From positions 1 to 64,000 of the forward strand of contig CAXTBW010000001.1 of NCBI GenBank assembly GCA_964242925.1: a stretch of DNA of 64,000 bases. Reading direction: 5' to 3'. A program made the translations under genes and the position numbers. This document shows positions 22,290 through 31,171 of the stretch, one piece after another (positions within the stretch are counted from its first letter, which is position 1; each line of letters starts with the position of its first letter). The notes beneath the pieces were generated by a model. It saw nothing but the letters and a program-made list of their open reading frames with translations, did no database searches and was not told the DNA's origin. Origin of the DNA: LMUY01 sp964242925 (GTDB lineage Bacteria > Pseudomonadota > Alphaproteobacteria > Acetobacterales > Acetobacteraceae).

Positions 22290-23720
22290 ATGGACAACGC
22301 ACGCAAGTTCTACATCGACGGCGCCTGGGTCGATCCGGTCGCGCCCGCCTACCTGGACGTCATCGACCCCTCCACCGAGGAGGCGTTCGAGCAGATCGCC
22401 GTCGGGACCGCCGCCGACGTCGACCGCGCCGTGGCCGCCGCCAAGGCCGCCTTCCCGAGCTATGCGCAGACCAGCCGGGAGGAGCGCCTGGCTTTGCTCG
22501 AGCGGGTCCTGGCCGCCTACAAGGCGCGCTACGAGCAGGTCGCGCAGACCCTGTCGCGGGAGATGGGGGCGCCCATCACGCTCGCCCGCAACGCGCAGGC
22601 CGCGATCGGCGTCGGCCACTTGGCGCAGATGATCAAGACTCTGCGCGACTACCACTTCGAGGAAATGCGCGGCGGCACGCTCGTCGCCAAGGAGCCGATC
22701 GGCGTATGCGGCCTCATCACGCCGTGGAACTGGCCGATCAACCAGATCGTCTGCAAGGTGGCGCCTGCGCTCGCGGCCGGTTGCACGATGGTGCTGAAGC
22801 CGAGCGAAATCGCGCCGCTGAACGCCATCCTGTTCGCCGAGGCGATGCACGAGGCCGGCGTGCCCAACGGCGTGTTCAACTTGGTCAACGGCGACGGTCC
22901 GACCGTGGGCGCCGCGATGTCCGCGCATCCGGACATCGACATGATGTCGTTCACCGGGTCGACCCGGGCCGGCATTCTAGTCGCCAAGGCGGCTGCCGAC
23001 ACCGTGAAGCGCGTGTCGCAGGAGCTGGGCGGCAAGTCGGCCAACATCCTGCTGCCGGACGTGGATTTCAAAACCGCCGTGACCAAGGGCGTGGCCGGCG
23101 TGATGAACAACAGCGGGCAGTCGTGCAACGCGCCGACCCGCATGTTCGTCCCCGTGGAACGGCGGGACGAGGTCAACGCGATCGCCAAGGCGGCGGCGGC
23201 CGGGTTCAGCGTGGGCGACCCGCAGAACGAGGCCAACAAGCTCGGCCCCGTCGTCAGCAAGGTGCAGTTCGACAAGATCCAGGACCTGATCCAGTCCGGC
23301 ATCGACGAGGGCGCCGAGGTGCTGGCCGGCGGCGTGGGACGGCCGGAGACGCTGAACCGCGGCTACTACGTGCGCCCGACGGTGTTCGCCGGCGTTGCGC
23401 CGCATATGAGGATCGCGCGCGAGGAGATCTTCGGCCCGGTGCTCTCCATCCTGACGTACGAGGATGAGGAGGAGGTGATCCGCATGGCGAACGACACGGT
23501 ATACGGCTTGGCCGCATACGTGCAGTCGGCGGACCTGGACCACGCGCGCCGGGTGGCCGCGCGCATGCGGGCCGGCAACGTCCACATCAACTACCCGGCT
23601 TGGGACAGCGCGGCGCCGTTCGGCGGCTACAAGCAGTCCGGCAACGGTCGGGAATACGCGGATTTCGGCCTGGAAGAGTTCCTCGAGACGAAAGCGGTGA
23701 TCGGCTACGCCGCCGCCTGA
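22290..23720 (+). CDS. Aldehyde dehydrogenase family protein
   Basis: A 476-residue NAD(P)-dependent aldehyde dehydrogenase. It shows FTGSTRAG, the glutamate motif QELGGKSAN and the catalytic cysteine in NNSGQSCNAPTRM, and ends with the ALDH oligomerisation tail (GGYKQSGNGREYADFGLEEF). NNSGQSCNA is typical of a branch often annotated as general or 3-succinoylsemialdehyde-pyridine-like ALDH. It is monocistronic: divergent from modA and closed by its own hairpin. It is a different subfamily from the ALDH at 16150. Substrate unknown. Confidence 0.93.
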   Translation: MDNARKFYIDGAWVDPVAPAYLDVIDPSTEEAFEQIAVGTAADVDRAVAAAKAAFPSYAQTSREERLALLERVLAAYKARYEQVAQTLSREMGAPITLARNAQAAIGVGHLAQMIKTLRDYHFEEMRGGTLVAKEPIGVCGLITPWNWPINQIVCKVAPALAAGCTMVLKPSEIAPLNAILFAEAMHEAGVPNGVFNLVNGDGPTVGAAMSAHPDIDMMSFTGSTRAGILVAKAAADTVKRVSQELGGKSANILLPDVDFKTAVTKGVAGVMNNSGQSCNAPTRMFVPVERRDEVNAIAKAAAAGFSVGDPQNEANKLGPVVSKVQFDKIQDLIQSGIDEGAEVLAGGVGRPETLNRGYYVRPTVFAGVAPHMRIAREEIFGPVLSILTYEDEEEVIRMANDTVYGLAAYVQSADLDHARRVAARMRAGNVHINYPAWDSAAPFGGYKQSGNGREYADFGLEEFLETKAVIGYAAA

Positions 23721-23726
23721 CCAGGC

Positions 23727-23754
23727 GCGCCGACAGGCAACCGTCTGTCGGCGC
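23727..23754 (+). terminator. Hairpin downstream of the aldehyde dehydrogenase
   Basis: GCGCCGACAG and CTGTCGGCGC pair perfectly (10 bp) around an 8-nt loop, 7 nt after the stop codon. A T tract is lacking. Confidence 0.65.
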
Positions 23755-23919
23755 CGCACTCCTGATGCGTTAGTCGCGCAACGCCGCAGCCGTGTGGCAT
23801 TCTAGCCGCATCTGGGCAGGCAAGGCGCCTGCATCACGCCTCGTCGCGGCCGATTAACCGGCTGGTCATCGGCGCCATTCACATTTCCTTCGCGCGGTCC
23901 CGGCGCAGAAGGGTGTTGA

Positions 23920-24477
23920 GTGGTCTCGCACGATTCCGGTCATCCACAACTGTGGCGCGCGATAGTCTCCGGGTTGGCGATCATCCTCGGGATCGTTGCG
24001 GCGCCGGCGCCTGCGTGCGCGGGGTCGCTATCCGTCAAGGATGTCCAGATCATCGCCAAGGTCCTGGGCTTCCTGGATCCGCCCACCGCGGATGGGGTTG
24101 TGGCGATCGCCTACGCGTCCGGCGATGCAGCGTCCCGTGCCGACGCCATGGCGGTTGCAGAGTCGTTCGGCAGCGGGCTGAAGGTAGGCAACAACACCGT
24201 CCGCGCCGAAGCGGTCGACGCCGCATTGCTCGGCAGTGGCCGGCGCTACGTCGCCGTGATCGCGGCCATCGACGCCCCTGGCGACCAGATCATGTCGGTT
24301 GTCCGCGCACTCCGCATTCCCTGCATCACCGGTGATATCGCGCAGGTGCAAGCCGGTCGCTGCATCATGGCCGTCCGCTCGGAACCACGGGTCGACATCG
24401 TCCTGAACCACGAGCTCGCCGTATCGGCCGGGATCAGCTTCGCGACGGCGTTCCGCATGCTCGTCCACGAAATCTGA
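23920..24477 (+). CDS. YfiR/DUF4154-like periplasmic protein
   Basis: A 185-residue exported protein with a signal peptide of about 35 residues (cleavage near ACAGS). The remaining domain, ending INFATAFR-like (here ISFATAFRMLVHEI) after the GRCIMAVRSEPRVDIVLNHE stretch, resembles the DUF4154/YfiR family. YfiR is a periplasmic repressor of a diguanylate cyclase in Pseudomonas. GTG 23920 follows AAGGG. It precedes a TonB-dependent receptor by 15 nt, and a methyl-accepting protein follows, so it probably relays a periplasmic signal to that membrane protein. The family call is moderate because the match is by eye. Confidence 0.7.
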   Translation: MVSHDSGHPQLWRAIVSGLAIILGIVAAPAPACAGSLSVKDVQIIAKVLGFLDPPTADGVVAIAYASGDAASRADAMAVAESFGSGLKVGNNTVRAEAVDAALLGSGRRYVAVIAAIDAPGDQIMSVVRALRIPCITGDIAQVQAGRCIMAVRSEPRVDIVLNHELAVSAGISFATAFRMLVHEI

Positions 24478-24492
24478 GCCGAGGCGAGCCCA

Positions 24493-26508
24493 ATGAAAAT
24501 TCGTGGTTCGACGCAGGTCCTCTGGCTCGCCGCGGCAATGCTGGCCACGGGTGTCGCAGCAGCGCGCGCGCAGACGGTCGATTACGGCGCGCTCGAGCAG
24601 CTGTTCGGGGAACCGATCACCACCTCGGTGACGGGCAAGCCGCAGAAGGCGTCCGATGTGCCGGCCGACCTGGTGATCCTGACCCAGGACGACATCCGTC
24701 GCTCCGGGGCGGACAACATCCCGGACATCCTGCGCTTCGTGACCGGCATCGACGTGCGGACCTATGGCATCGCGGACTCGGAGGTCGCGATCCGCGGCTA
24801 CAACCAGCCGCTGAACCCCCGCCTGCTCGTGATGGTGAACGGCCGCCAAGTGTACCTGGACGATTACGGCTACGTCCCGTGGAGCACGATCCCGGTGCAG
24901 CTCGACGAGATCCGCCAGATCGAGATCGTAAAGGGGCCAAACTCCGCGCTGTTCGGTTTCAATGCCGCGAGCGGGGTGATCAACATCATCACGGTCGACC
25001 CGATCAAGGACAACACCAACGCGTTGACCGTGCGCACCGGCACGCAAGGCTTGGCCGAAGGTTCCGTCGTGGGCACCGCGCACCTCAGCGACACCGCCGG
25101 CGTGAGGCTCTCCGCAGGGGGCTTCAGCGTGCGTGATTTCGCATCGCGTGGGGTCGACGCCTTCGACAGCGTCGACCGGCCACGGCCGCGGAACGGCGCG
25201 TTCAATCTCGAGGGCAGCTGGCAGGTGCGCCCCAACATCCAGATCACGGCGGAGGGCGGCGTCGTCGACAGCCGCACCGGGGTCGCCGAAATCCAGGGAA
25301 CGTACCTGGATACCCGCTATCGTATCGACACCATGCGGCTCGGCGCGACCGCGGATACCCAATTCGGCCTGCTGGCGATCGACCTTTACCGCAATCAGGC
25401 GCGCAACGACTACACCACCGGGCTCGCAAATATCGACTTGGTGAACACCGTATACGTCGCCAAGGTCAGCGACCTGTTCAAGGTGGATGCAGACAATACG
25501 GTCCGCATCGGTCTGGAGTACCGCGACAACGCCGGCGAGGGCCAGGTCTTCGGCGGCACGATCGGCTACCGGGTCTATTCCGCGGACGCGATGTGGAACT
25601 GGCAGGTGCAGCCGTCGGTATCGATCACCAACGCGGTTCGGGTGGACCATCTGCAGCTTCGCCTCAACGGCTCCACACCCGCCGACACCGCCCTCAGCAC
25701 GTCGCAATACGATAGGTCGAGCTTAACCCAGCCAAGCTTCAACTCCGGCGTGGTCTGGAAGGTGACAGACTACGACACGCTGCGATTGACAGCGGCGCGC
25801 GGCCTGCAGGCGCCGAGCCTGATCGACTACGCGTTCCAGTTCGGGGCGCCCGGCGCCGGCACGATCTATTCCGGCAACCCCACGCTCGCTCCCACCGAGG
25901 TGTGGAATTTTGAGCTCGGCTACGATCGCGCCGTGTCGATCATCGGCAGCACGGTACGAACGGCTGTGTTCTTCCAGCGCAACAACAACCTGCTTGCGGC
26001 TGCGCCTTCCGTGCCGTTCGGCATGCAAGCCGGCAACTATCTCACCAGCCAATCCAGCAATATCGGGTCGAGCGACGAGATCGGCTTCGAGGTTGGCATC
26101 AAAGGCAAGTCCGCGTCCGGCTGGCGCTGGAACGCGAGTTACAGCTTCGCCTCGATCACCGACAATCTCGTCGCCGGCTTCACTGCCACGCCCAATTTGG
26201 ATTACCGCCGCGGCACGCCCCAGCACACCGTCATCCTTGGCGGCGGCTATAGCGTCGGCAAATGGGAGTTCGATGCGCAAGGGCGTTGGCAGTCGACGTT
26301 CCAGGACTTCAAGGCCTCGCCATACTCTGGCTTCGACGCCGTCCAAGTCCCGAATTACATCAGCCTCAATGCGCGCGCCGGCTACCGAGTGACCGAGAAC
26401 CTGACGCTGTCGGGCACCGCCCAGCAGTTCAACGTGTCCCGCCTCACGGAATCGGCGGGCCCGCCGGTGGAACGCCGCTTGATCCTTGCTGCGACGGCGC
26501 ACTTCTGA
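24493..26508 (+). CDS. TonB-dependent outer-membrane receptor
   Basis: A 671-residue receptor: signal peptide to about residue 26 (AAARAQ), plug domain (about 45-165; VILTQDDIRRSGADNIPDIL, VAIRGYN, RLLVMVNGRQVY, IEIVKGPNSALFGFNAASGV) and a C-terminal beta-barrel ending in ATAHF with a terminal phenylalanine. Such receptors import siderophores, cobalamin or oligosaccharides; no substrate marker or iron-uptake gene is nearby. Here it is sandwiched between a YfiR-like protein and a methyl-accepting signalling protein, so it may have a sensing role. ATG 24493 is 15 nt after the upstream stop. Confidence 0.92.
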   Translation: MKIRGSTQVLWLAAAMLATGVAAARAQTVDYGALEQLFGEPITTSVTGKPQKASDVPADLVILTQDDIRRSGADNIPDILRFVTGIDVRTYGIADSEVAIRGYNQPLNPRLLVMVNGRQVYLDDYGYVPWSTIPVQLDEIRQIEIVKGPNSALFGFNAASGVINIITVDPIKDNTNALTVRTGTQGLAEGSVVGTAHLSDTAGVRLSAGGFSVRDFASRGVDAFDSVDRPRPRNGAFNLEGSWQVRPNIQITAEGGVVDSRTGVAEIQGTYLDTRYRIDTMRLGATADTQFGLLAIDLYRNQARNDYTTGLANIDLVNTVYVAKVSDLFKVDADNTVRIGLEYRDNAGEGQVFGGTIGYRVYSADAMWNWQVQPSVSITNAVRVDHLQLRLNGSTPADTALSTSQYDRSSLTQPSFNSGVVWKVTDYDTLRLTAARGLQAPSLIDYAFQFGAPGAGTIYSGNPTLAPTEVWNFELGYDRAVSIIGSTVRTAVFFQRNNNLLAAAPSVPFGMQAGNYLTSQSSNIGSSDEIGFEVGIKGKSASGWRWNASYSFASITDNLVAGFTATPNLDYRRGTPQHTVILGGGYSVGKWEFDAQGRWQSTFQDFKASPYSGFDAVQVPNYISLNARAGYRVTENLTLSGTAQQFNVSRLTESAGPPVERRLILAATAHF

Positions 26509-26525
26509 ACCATGGCGCATCAACT

Positions 26526-28232
26526 ATGAAGCTGTTTCGGCTCCGCATTCGCGACTGGCCATTTGCCGTCAAGCTGACGCTCGCGCCGCTGCTGGCGCTG
26601 TGCGCTATGGCAGGTATCGCTTTGATCGGCGTGCATACGCTTTCCGGCACGGTCCGGGTGGTGGATGACCTGCAACGGGGTGGCGAGGCCAGTCGTGGGC
26701 TGGCGTCGGCATCGCAGGGCGTGCAGGAGATCAACGGCACGCTCTACCGCGTGTTGGCGCTGCAGGCCGCGGGATCGAAAACGCTCGATGCTCCCGTCGT
26801 GCTTGATCTGCTGCTTGGCCGCGTCGACAAGGTCGCCAACCAGTTGACGCAGTGGCGAGACCACTACGCGACCGTGGATCAGCGGCCCAGGGTCGACGGT
26901 CTTATCGCTGCGGTGAAGAACTACAAGGTGGCCGGCGACTGGGTTCGCCAGATGCTGGACGTCGACTTCGCCTCTGCGGTGTCGTTCCTGCAACCGTTCG
27001 ACGCCATGTACAATAAGCTGAACCAAGATCTGGACATCATGGTTCACGACGTGGCGCTCGAGCAGGCCCGCGGCGCGGCCGAGGCGCACGCGGCGACCGC
27101 CAGCATCCAGCATGAGTTTCTGCTGATCGCCGGCGGCGCGCTCCTGGCGGTGCTCGCCGGCAGCCTGGCGCTCATTGTCGCCACTGTCGGCTCGATCAGC
27201 GGCATCGCCCGCGCCACGCTCGATCTCGCGGAAGGCAAGCTTGCCGTCGACCTGAACGTGCTGGGTCGTCGGGACGAGTTGGGAGCCATCGTACGCTCTC
27301 TGGGCGTGTTCCGGGATGGACTTGCGCGCGTGGCTGGGCTGCAGGCCGAACGGAAGGCGCAGGGGGAGGCGGCGGAGAAGGAGCGCAAGGACGGTCTGAG
27401 CTTGCTGGCGGAGAACTTCGAGCAGAGCGTCGGCACCATCGCCCAGGTGGTTGCCGCCGCGGCGACGCAAATGCAGACAACCGCCCGGCTGATGTCGGGC
27501 ACGGCGACGGTGGCGAACGATCGCGCGTCCAGCTCCGCCGATGCCGCGCGCGTGGCGACGGCGGGGCTTCAGGCCGTGGCCACGGCGGCGGACCAGCTCA
27601 ACGACTCGGTGACCGAGATCAGCCGCCAGGTCACCCAGTCTGCGCTGAACGCGAGTCGTGCGGCGGCCGATGCTCGCCGCACCGACGGGATCGTTCATGC
27701 GCTGGCGGATGCTTCGCAGCGGATCGGCCAGGTGGTGAAGCTCATCGCCAGCATCGCCTCGCAGACCAAGCTGCTGGCGCTGAACGCGGCGATCGAGGCC
27801 ACGCACGCCGGGGCCGCTGGCGAGGGTTTCGCCGTCGTCGCCGCCGAACTCAAGGGTCTCGCGCACCAGACGGCCCAGGCCACGCAGGATATCTCGGCCC
27901 AGGTTCACCAGATCCAGGAGGCCACCAAGGAGGCGGTCACCGCGATCGGCGGCGTGACGGTCACCGTCGAGGAGGTGAGCACGATCGCCACGCTGATCGC
28001 CCAAGCCATCGAACAACAGGGCGGCAGCACGGCGGAAATCGCGCGCAACGTGCAGGAGATGGCGACGAGCACGCAGGATCTGACGTCCAACATCTCCGAC
28101 GTCAGCCGCGCCGCGAACGACACCGGCGCCGCCGCCGCCCATGTGCTGGGTTCGGCGGAACAACTCGCCAATCAGGCGGAATTGCTGGACGATAAGGTCG
28201 TGGCGTTCCTGACCAGCGTGCGGGCCGCCTGA
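26526..28232 (+). CDS. Methyl-accepting chemotaxis/signalling protein
   Basis: A 568-residue transducer: first membrane helix at about residues 14-38, a four-helix-bundle-like periplasmic domain of about 160 residues, a second helix at about 198-222, HAMP (ISGIARATLDLAEGKLAVDL) and a long cytoplasmic coiled coil. The MCP tip and hairpin are seen in IASQTKLLALNAAIEATHAG and EGFAVVAAELKGLAHQTAQA. The start ATG is only 17 nt after the TonB receptor stop, with a weak Shine-Dalgarno. It shares an operon with a YfiR-like protein and a receptor, so it may respond to receptor occupancy rather than free ligand. No che genes are nearby. Confidence 0.9.
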   Translation: MKLFRLRIRDWPFAVKLTLAPLLALCAMAGIALIGVHTLSGTVRVVDDLQRGGEASRGLASASQGVQEINGTLYRVLALQAAGSKTLDAPVVLDLLLGRVDKVANQLTQWRDHYATVDQRPRVDGLIAAVKNYKVAGDWVRQMLDVDFASAVSFLQPFDAMYNKLNQDLDIMVHDVALEQARGAAEAHAATASIQHEFLLIAGGALLAVLAGSLALIVATVGSISGIARATLDLAEGKLAVDLNVLGRRDELGAIVRSLGVFRDGLARVAGLQAERKAQGEAAEKERKDGLSLLAENFEQSVGTIAQVVAAAATQMQTTARLMSGTATVANDRASSSADAARVATAGLQAVATAADQLNDSVTEISRQVTQSALNASRAAADARRTDGIVHALADASQRIGQVVKLIASIASQTKLLALNAAIEATHAGAAGEGFAVVAAELKGLAHQTAQATQDISAQVHQIQEATKEAVTAIGGVTVTVEEVSTIATLIAQAIEQQGGSTAEIARNVQEMATSTQDLTSNISDVSRAANDTGAAAAHVLGSAEQLANQAELLDDKVVAFLTSVRAA

Positions 28233-28411
28233 TACTGTCGCTCTGCAGCAACTCCTGACTCGTGACGAATATGGCCTCGAGAACGCGGCGGCGCTAAATC
28301 CTGCATGCCGACCGGGCGCCCGGAGAAACACGCTTCGACCAGCCGCTCCGCCAGCCCTTTGCCGGCGTAGTGGGTTGCAACCTGCGCCGTGTCGATCATC
28401 GGGCTCTCCAT
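28172..28411 (-). CDS. Short ORF resembling part of a GNAT acetyltransferase
   Basis: A 79-residue ORF whose ATG overlaps the MFS stop (TGATG). Its start, MIDTAQVATHYAGKGLAERL, recalls the acetyl-CoA-binding motif of small GNAT proteins (VxxxYxGxGLxxxL). The rest does not continue the fold, and the 3' part runs antisense into the end of the methyl-accepting gene. It is probably a truncated remnant, perhaps still translated by coupling. Low confidence. Confidence 0.35.
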   Translation of the reverse strand: MESPMIDTAQVATHYAGKGLAERLVEACFSGRPVGMQDLAPPRSRGHIRHESGVAAERQYQAARTLVRNATTLSSSNSA

Positions 28412-29979
28412 CAATGGGCGTCGGCGGACGGGCCGGCCGGACGCCCGGCCTTGCGCATCAGCGGCGCCATCGAGGTGGCGACGACGAAGCAGCAGCCGAT
28501 CGCGAGGAACGCGTCGGATAACGTCAGCGTCTGCGCTTCCCGCATCGCCGCTGCCTGCAATGTCCGCAGCGCTAAAGCGAGCCCGGCATGCGTGTCGCCC
28601 CCAGCCAAGGCGGCATCCCGTAGGCTGGCCCTATGCAACAGCTGGGTCATGGCCGGGTTGGCGCTGTTCAGGTGCTCGGCCAGGCGAAGATAGTGCAGGT
28701 TGGTGCGGTCGTTCAGGATGGTGGTGCACGCGGCGATGCCGATCGCGCCGCCGAGGTTGCGCATAAGATTGAACAGCCCGGACGCCAGCTTCAGCCGCGC
28801 CGGCGCCAGGCCGCCCAACGTCAACGTCACGGCAGGGGCCACCGCGAACTGCTGCGAGAACCCACGCAGGGCCTGCGGCAGCAGCAGCTCCCGCCAGCCC
28901 CAATCATGGGTGATCGGGGCGAAGTTCCACATCGACAGCGCGAACCCGGCGAGCCCGGCCATCATCAGCCAACGCAGGTCGATGCGCTTGGCCAGCACCA
29001 CGTAGACGGGAATACCCATCACCTGGAATATGCCGGTCGAGAACACCGCAAGGCCGATCTGCAATGCGCTGAAGCCCCGCACTTGGCTGAGGAACACCGG
29101 GGTCAGATAGATCGTGGCGAAGATGCCGATGCCGGTGACGAACGAGAAGAAGCAGCCGAGCGAGAAATTGCGACTCGACAGCGCCCGCAGATCGACCACC
29201 GGCCGCGCGAAGGCAAGGCTGCGCCAGATGAACAGGGCGCCGCTGATGCCGGAGATCCAGGCTGTCGTCCGGATGGTCTCGTCGTCCATCCAGCCCCAAC
29301 GCGTGCCTTCCTCGAGCGTGTATTCGAGGCAGCCGAGGAACACCGCCATCAGGCCCATGCCGAGATAGTCGGCGCCTTTCAGCAACGACAAATCCGGCTT
29401 GTCGACCCGGACCAGGATAGGCACGACGATGGCCACGAAAGCGCCGGGCGCGAGATTGATGAAGAACAACCAATGCCACGAGTAGTTGTCGGTGATCCAA
29501 CCGCCAACGGTCGGTCCGAGCGTCGGCGCCAGCGAGGATAGCGCGCCGATGGTCGCCGCGGCGACGACGATCTTCGGACCTTGGAAGAACACGAAGGCGG
29601 TGGTGAACACCATCGGGATCATCGAGCCCCCGAGAAAGCCCTGCAGCGCGCGGAACGCGATCATGCTCTGGATGTTCCAGGCCGCGCCGCACATCAGGCT
29701 GGCCAGCGTGAACCCGGTCGCCGAGATGCAGAACAGCCAGCGCGTCGACATCACCCGCGACAGCCAGCCGGACAGCGGGATGACGATGATCTCGGCGATC
29801 AGGTAGCTGGTCTGCACCCAGGCCGTCTCGTCGGTCCCGGCGGACAGGCCGCCGCCGATGTCGCGCAACGAGGCGGACACGATCTGGATGTCCAGCAGCG
29901 CGATGAACATGCCGACGCACATCACCGCAAACGCGAACACGCGCTGGCCCGGCGTCAGCTCCGCCGCTTGCGTGCTCAT
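28411..29979 (-). CDS. DHA2 family MFS multidrug exporter (EmrB-like)
   Basis: A 522-residue drug:H+ antiporter with 14 predicted helices. The N-terminus MSTQAAELTPGQRVFAFAVM leads into LLDIQIVSASLRDIGGGL, TDETAWVQTSYLIAE and a motif C-like APTLGPTVGGWITDNYSWHW, all typical of EmrB. ATG 29979 overlaps the stop of the HlyD gene (ATGA); the reading frame is open further upstream but that is antisense shadow. With the HlyD protein it forms a two-part EmrAB-type pump reaching the periplasm. It is likely under the divergent HxlR regulator. Confidence 0.93.
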   Translation of the reverse strand: MSTQAAELTPGQRVFAFAVMCVGMFIALLDIQIVSASLRDIGGGLSAGTDETAWVQTSYLIAEIIVIPLSGWLSRVMSTRWLFCISATGFTLASLMCGAAWNIQSMIAFRALQGFLGGSMIPMVFTTAFVFFQGPKIVVAAATIGALSSLAPTLGPTVGGWITDNYSWHWLFFINLAPGAFVAIVVPILVRVDKPDLSLLKGADYLGMGLMAVFLGCLEYTLEEGTRWGWMDDETIRTTAWISGISGALFIWRSLAFARPVVDLRALSSRNFSLGCFFSFVTGIGIFATIYLTPVFLSQVRGFSALQIGLAVFSTGIFQVMGIPVYVVLAKRIDLRWLMMAGLAGFALSMWNFAPITHDWGWRELLLPQALRGFSQQFAVAPAVTLTLGGLAPARLKLASGLFNLMRNLGGAIGIAACTTILNDRTNLHYLRLAEHLNSANPAMTQLLHRASLRDAALAGGDTHAGLALALRTLQAAAMREAQTLTLSDAFLAIGCCFVVATSMAPLMRKAGRPAGPSADAH

Positions 29980-31088
29980 GGCCGTTCGTCGACCGACGCC
30001 GTCACCGAGAGGCCGGGTCGCAGGCTGCCGAGCCGGTTGGCGTCGCCGTCGAGCAGCACCCGCACCGGCACCCGCTGCACGATCTTGGTGAAGTTGCCCG
30101 TGGCGTTCTCGGCCGGCAGCACGCTGAACATGGCGCCGGTGGCCGGGGCCATGCTCGCGACGCGCCCGTAGAAAACCTGGCCTGGCAGCACGTCGGCCAC
30201 CACGGACACGGACATGCCGGGCTTGATGTGCGCCAGCTGGCTTTCCTTGAAATTGGCGTCGACCCACAAACCCCGCGCCGGCACCAGGGAGAGCAGTTGC
30301 GCGCCCGGCGTCACGTAGGCGCCGATCTGGGCGCTGCGGTTGCCGACGGCGCCGTCGATGGGCGCGCGCAGCTCGGTGTAGCTCAGGGTCAGCCGGGCCG
30401 TCTCCTTGTCGGCGACCGCTGCCGCCAGCGCCGCCTCGATCTCGCCCCGCGCCGCGTCGGTCACGTCCAGCTGCCGCTCCGCAGCGTCCGCCGCTGCGTG
30501 GGCCTGCGTGTCGGCGGCGACGGCCTTCTTCGCTTCGGCGTCGGCCTGCTGGTAGCGCTGGACGGAACCGAACTGGTCGCGGGCCAGCGAACGGTAGCGA
30601 TCAACCTCGAACCGGGTGACCACGGTCTGCGCCGCGGAGGCGTCCAGCGCAGCCTGCGCCAGCGTGACCATAGTGGCCTGCAGCCTGCGATTGGCCGTGT
30701 TGCTGACCAGCTTGGCCTGCTGCGCGGCGACGCCGGCGTCCGCCTTGGCCAGGGCCGCGCGGTAATCCCGGTCGTCGAGCCGCAGCAGCAGGTCGCCGGC
30801 ATGCACGAGCTGGTTGTCGGTCACGCCCACGGCCGCGATGAAGCCGGACACCTTCGGCGCCAGCACGGTGATGTCGCCGCCGACGAAGGCGTCGTCCGTG
30901 CTCTCGATGAAGCGCCCAACCGTCCACCAATGGTGGCCGTACCACGCGCCGCCCGCCGCGATGAGAAGCGCCGCACCCGCCGCAAGCAGGCGCCCGCGCG
31001 AGATGCGCACAGGCCGGATAGCCGGGTCAGCGTCCACGAAGGACGCTGGGCCGGTTCGCGCCAATCCTGCTGACACCTGGTCGCCCAT
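29976..31088 (-). CDS. HlyD/EmrA-type membrane-fusion protein
   Basis: A 370-residue adaptor with one membrane anchor (about residues 34-52), the EmrA signature TDDAFVGGDITVLAPKVSGF, a long helical hairpin rich in Ala and Gln, the second lipoyl half (YTELRAPIDGAVGNRSAQIG) and a beta-barrel. It joins the DHA2 exporter encoded directly downstream. ATG 31088 follows AGAGGG. Its promoter, on the minus strand at 31116-31143, overlaps inverted repeats that are candidate sites for the divergent HxlR regulator. Confidence 0.93.
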   Translation of the reverse strand: MGDQVSAGLARTGPASFVDADPAIRPVRISRGRLLAAGAALLIAAGGAWYGHHWWTVGRFIESTDDAFVGGDITVLAPKVSGFIAAVGVTDNQLVHAGDLLLRLDDRDYRAALAKADAGVAAQQAKLVSNTANRRLQATMVTLAQAALDASAAQTVVTRFEVDRYRSLARDQFGSVQRYQQADAEAKKAVAADTQAHAAADAAERQLDVTDAARGEIEAALAAAVADKETARLTLSYTELRAPIDGAVGNRSAQIGAYVTPGAQLLSLVPARGLWVDANFKESQLAHIKPGMSVSVVADVLPGQVFYGRVASMAPATGAMFSVLPAENATGNFTKIVQRVPVRVLLDGDANRLGSLRPGLSVTASVDERP

Positions 31089-31107
31089 GCTGCCCTCTAC
31101 GAAGTAA

Positions 31108-31122
31108 CTATCGCAATGATAG
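31108..31122. promoter_or_regulatory. Candidate HxlR operator over the -10 box (CTATC-N5-GATAG)
   Basis: A 5-bp perfect inverted repeat covering the -10 hexamer of the leftward efflux promoter, between the hlyD-type gene and the divergent hxlR-type gene. The assignment is inference. Confidence 0.4.
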
Positions 31123-31143
31123 CTGCTCGGAGTGGCTTGTCAA
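31116..31143 (-). promoter_or_regulatory. Sigma70-type promoter for the EmrAB-like operon
   Basis: On the minus strand a consensus TTGACA (31143-31138) is followed after 16 nt by TATCAT (31121-31116), 28 nt before the adaptor gene start. Two small inverted repeats overlap the two boxes. Confidence 0.7.
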
Positions 31144-31151
31144 TTGCAAGC
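31135..31151. promoter_or_regulatory. Candidate HxlR operator over the -35 box (GCTTG-N7-CAAGC)
   Basis: A 5-bp perfect inverted repeat covering the -35 hexamer of the leftward efflux promoter and lying 21 nt before the divergent regulator start. Function inferred from position. Confidence 0.4.
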
Positions 31152-31171
31152 TGCTTGGTTATCTGCTGTCC

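Noticed and set aside
24028..25707. A 559-residue leftward open frame opposite the TonB receptor
   Set aside because: Third-position GC shadow of the receptor and YfiR-like genes; no recognisable fold or start signal.
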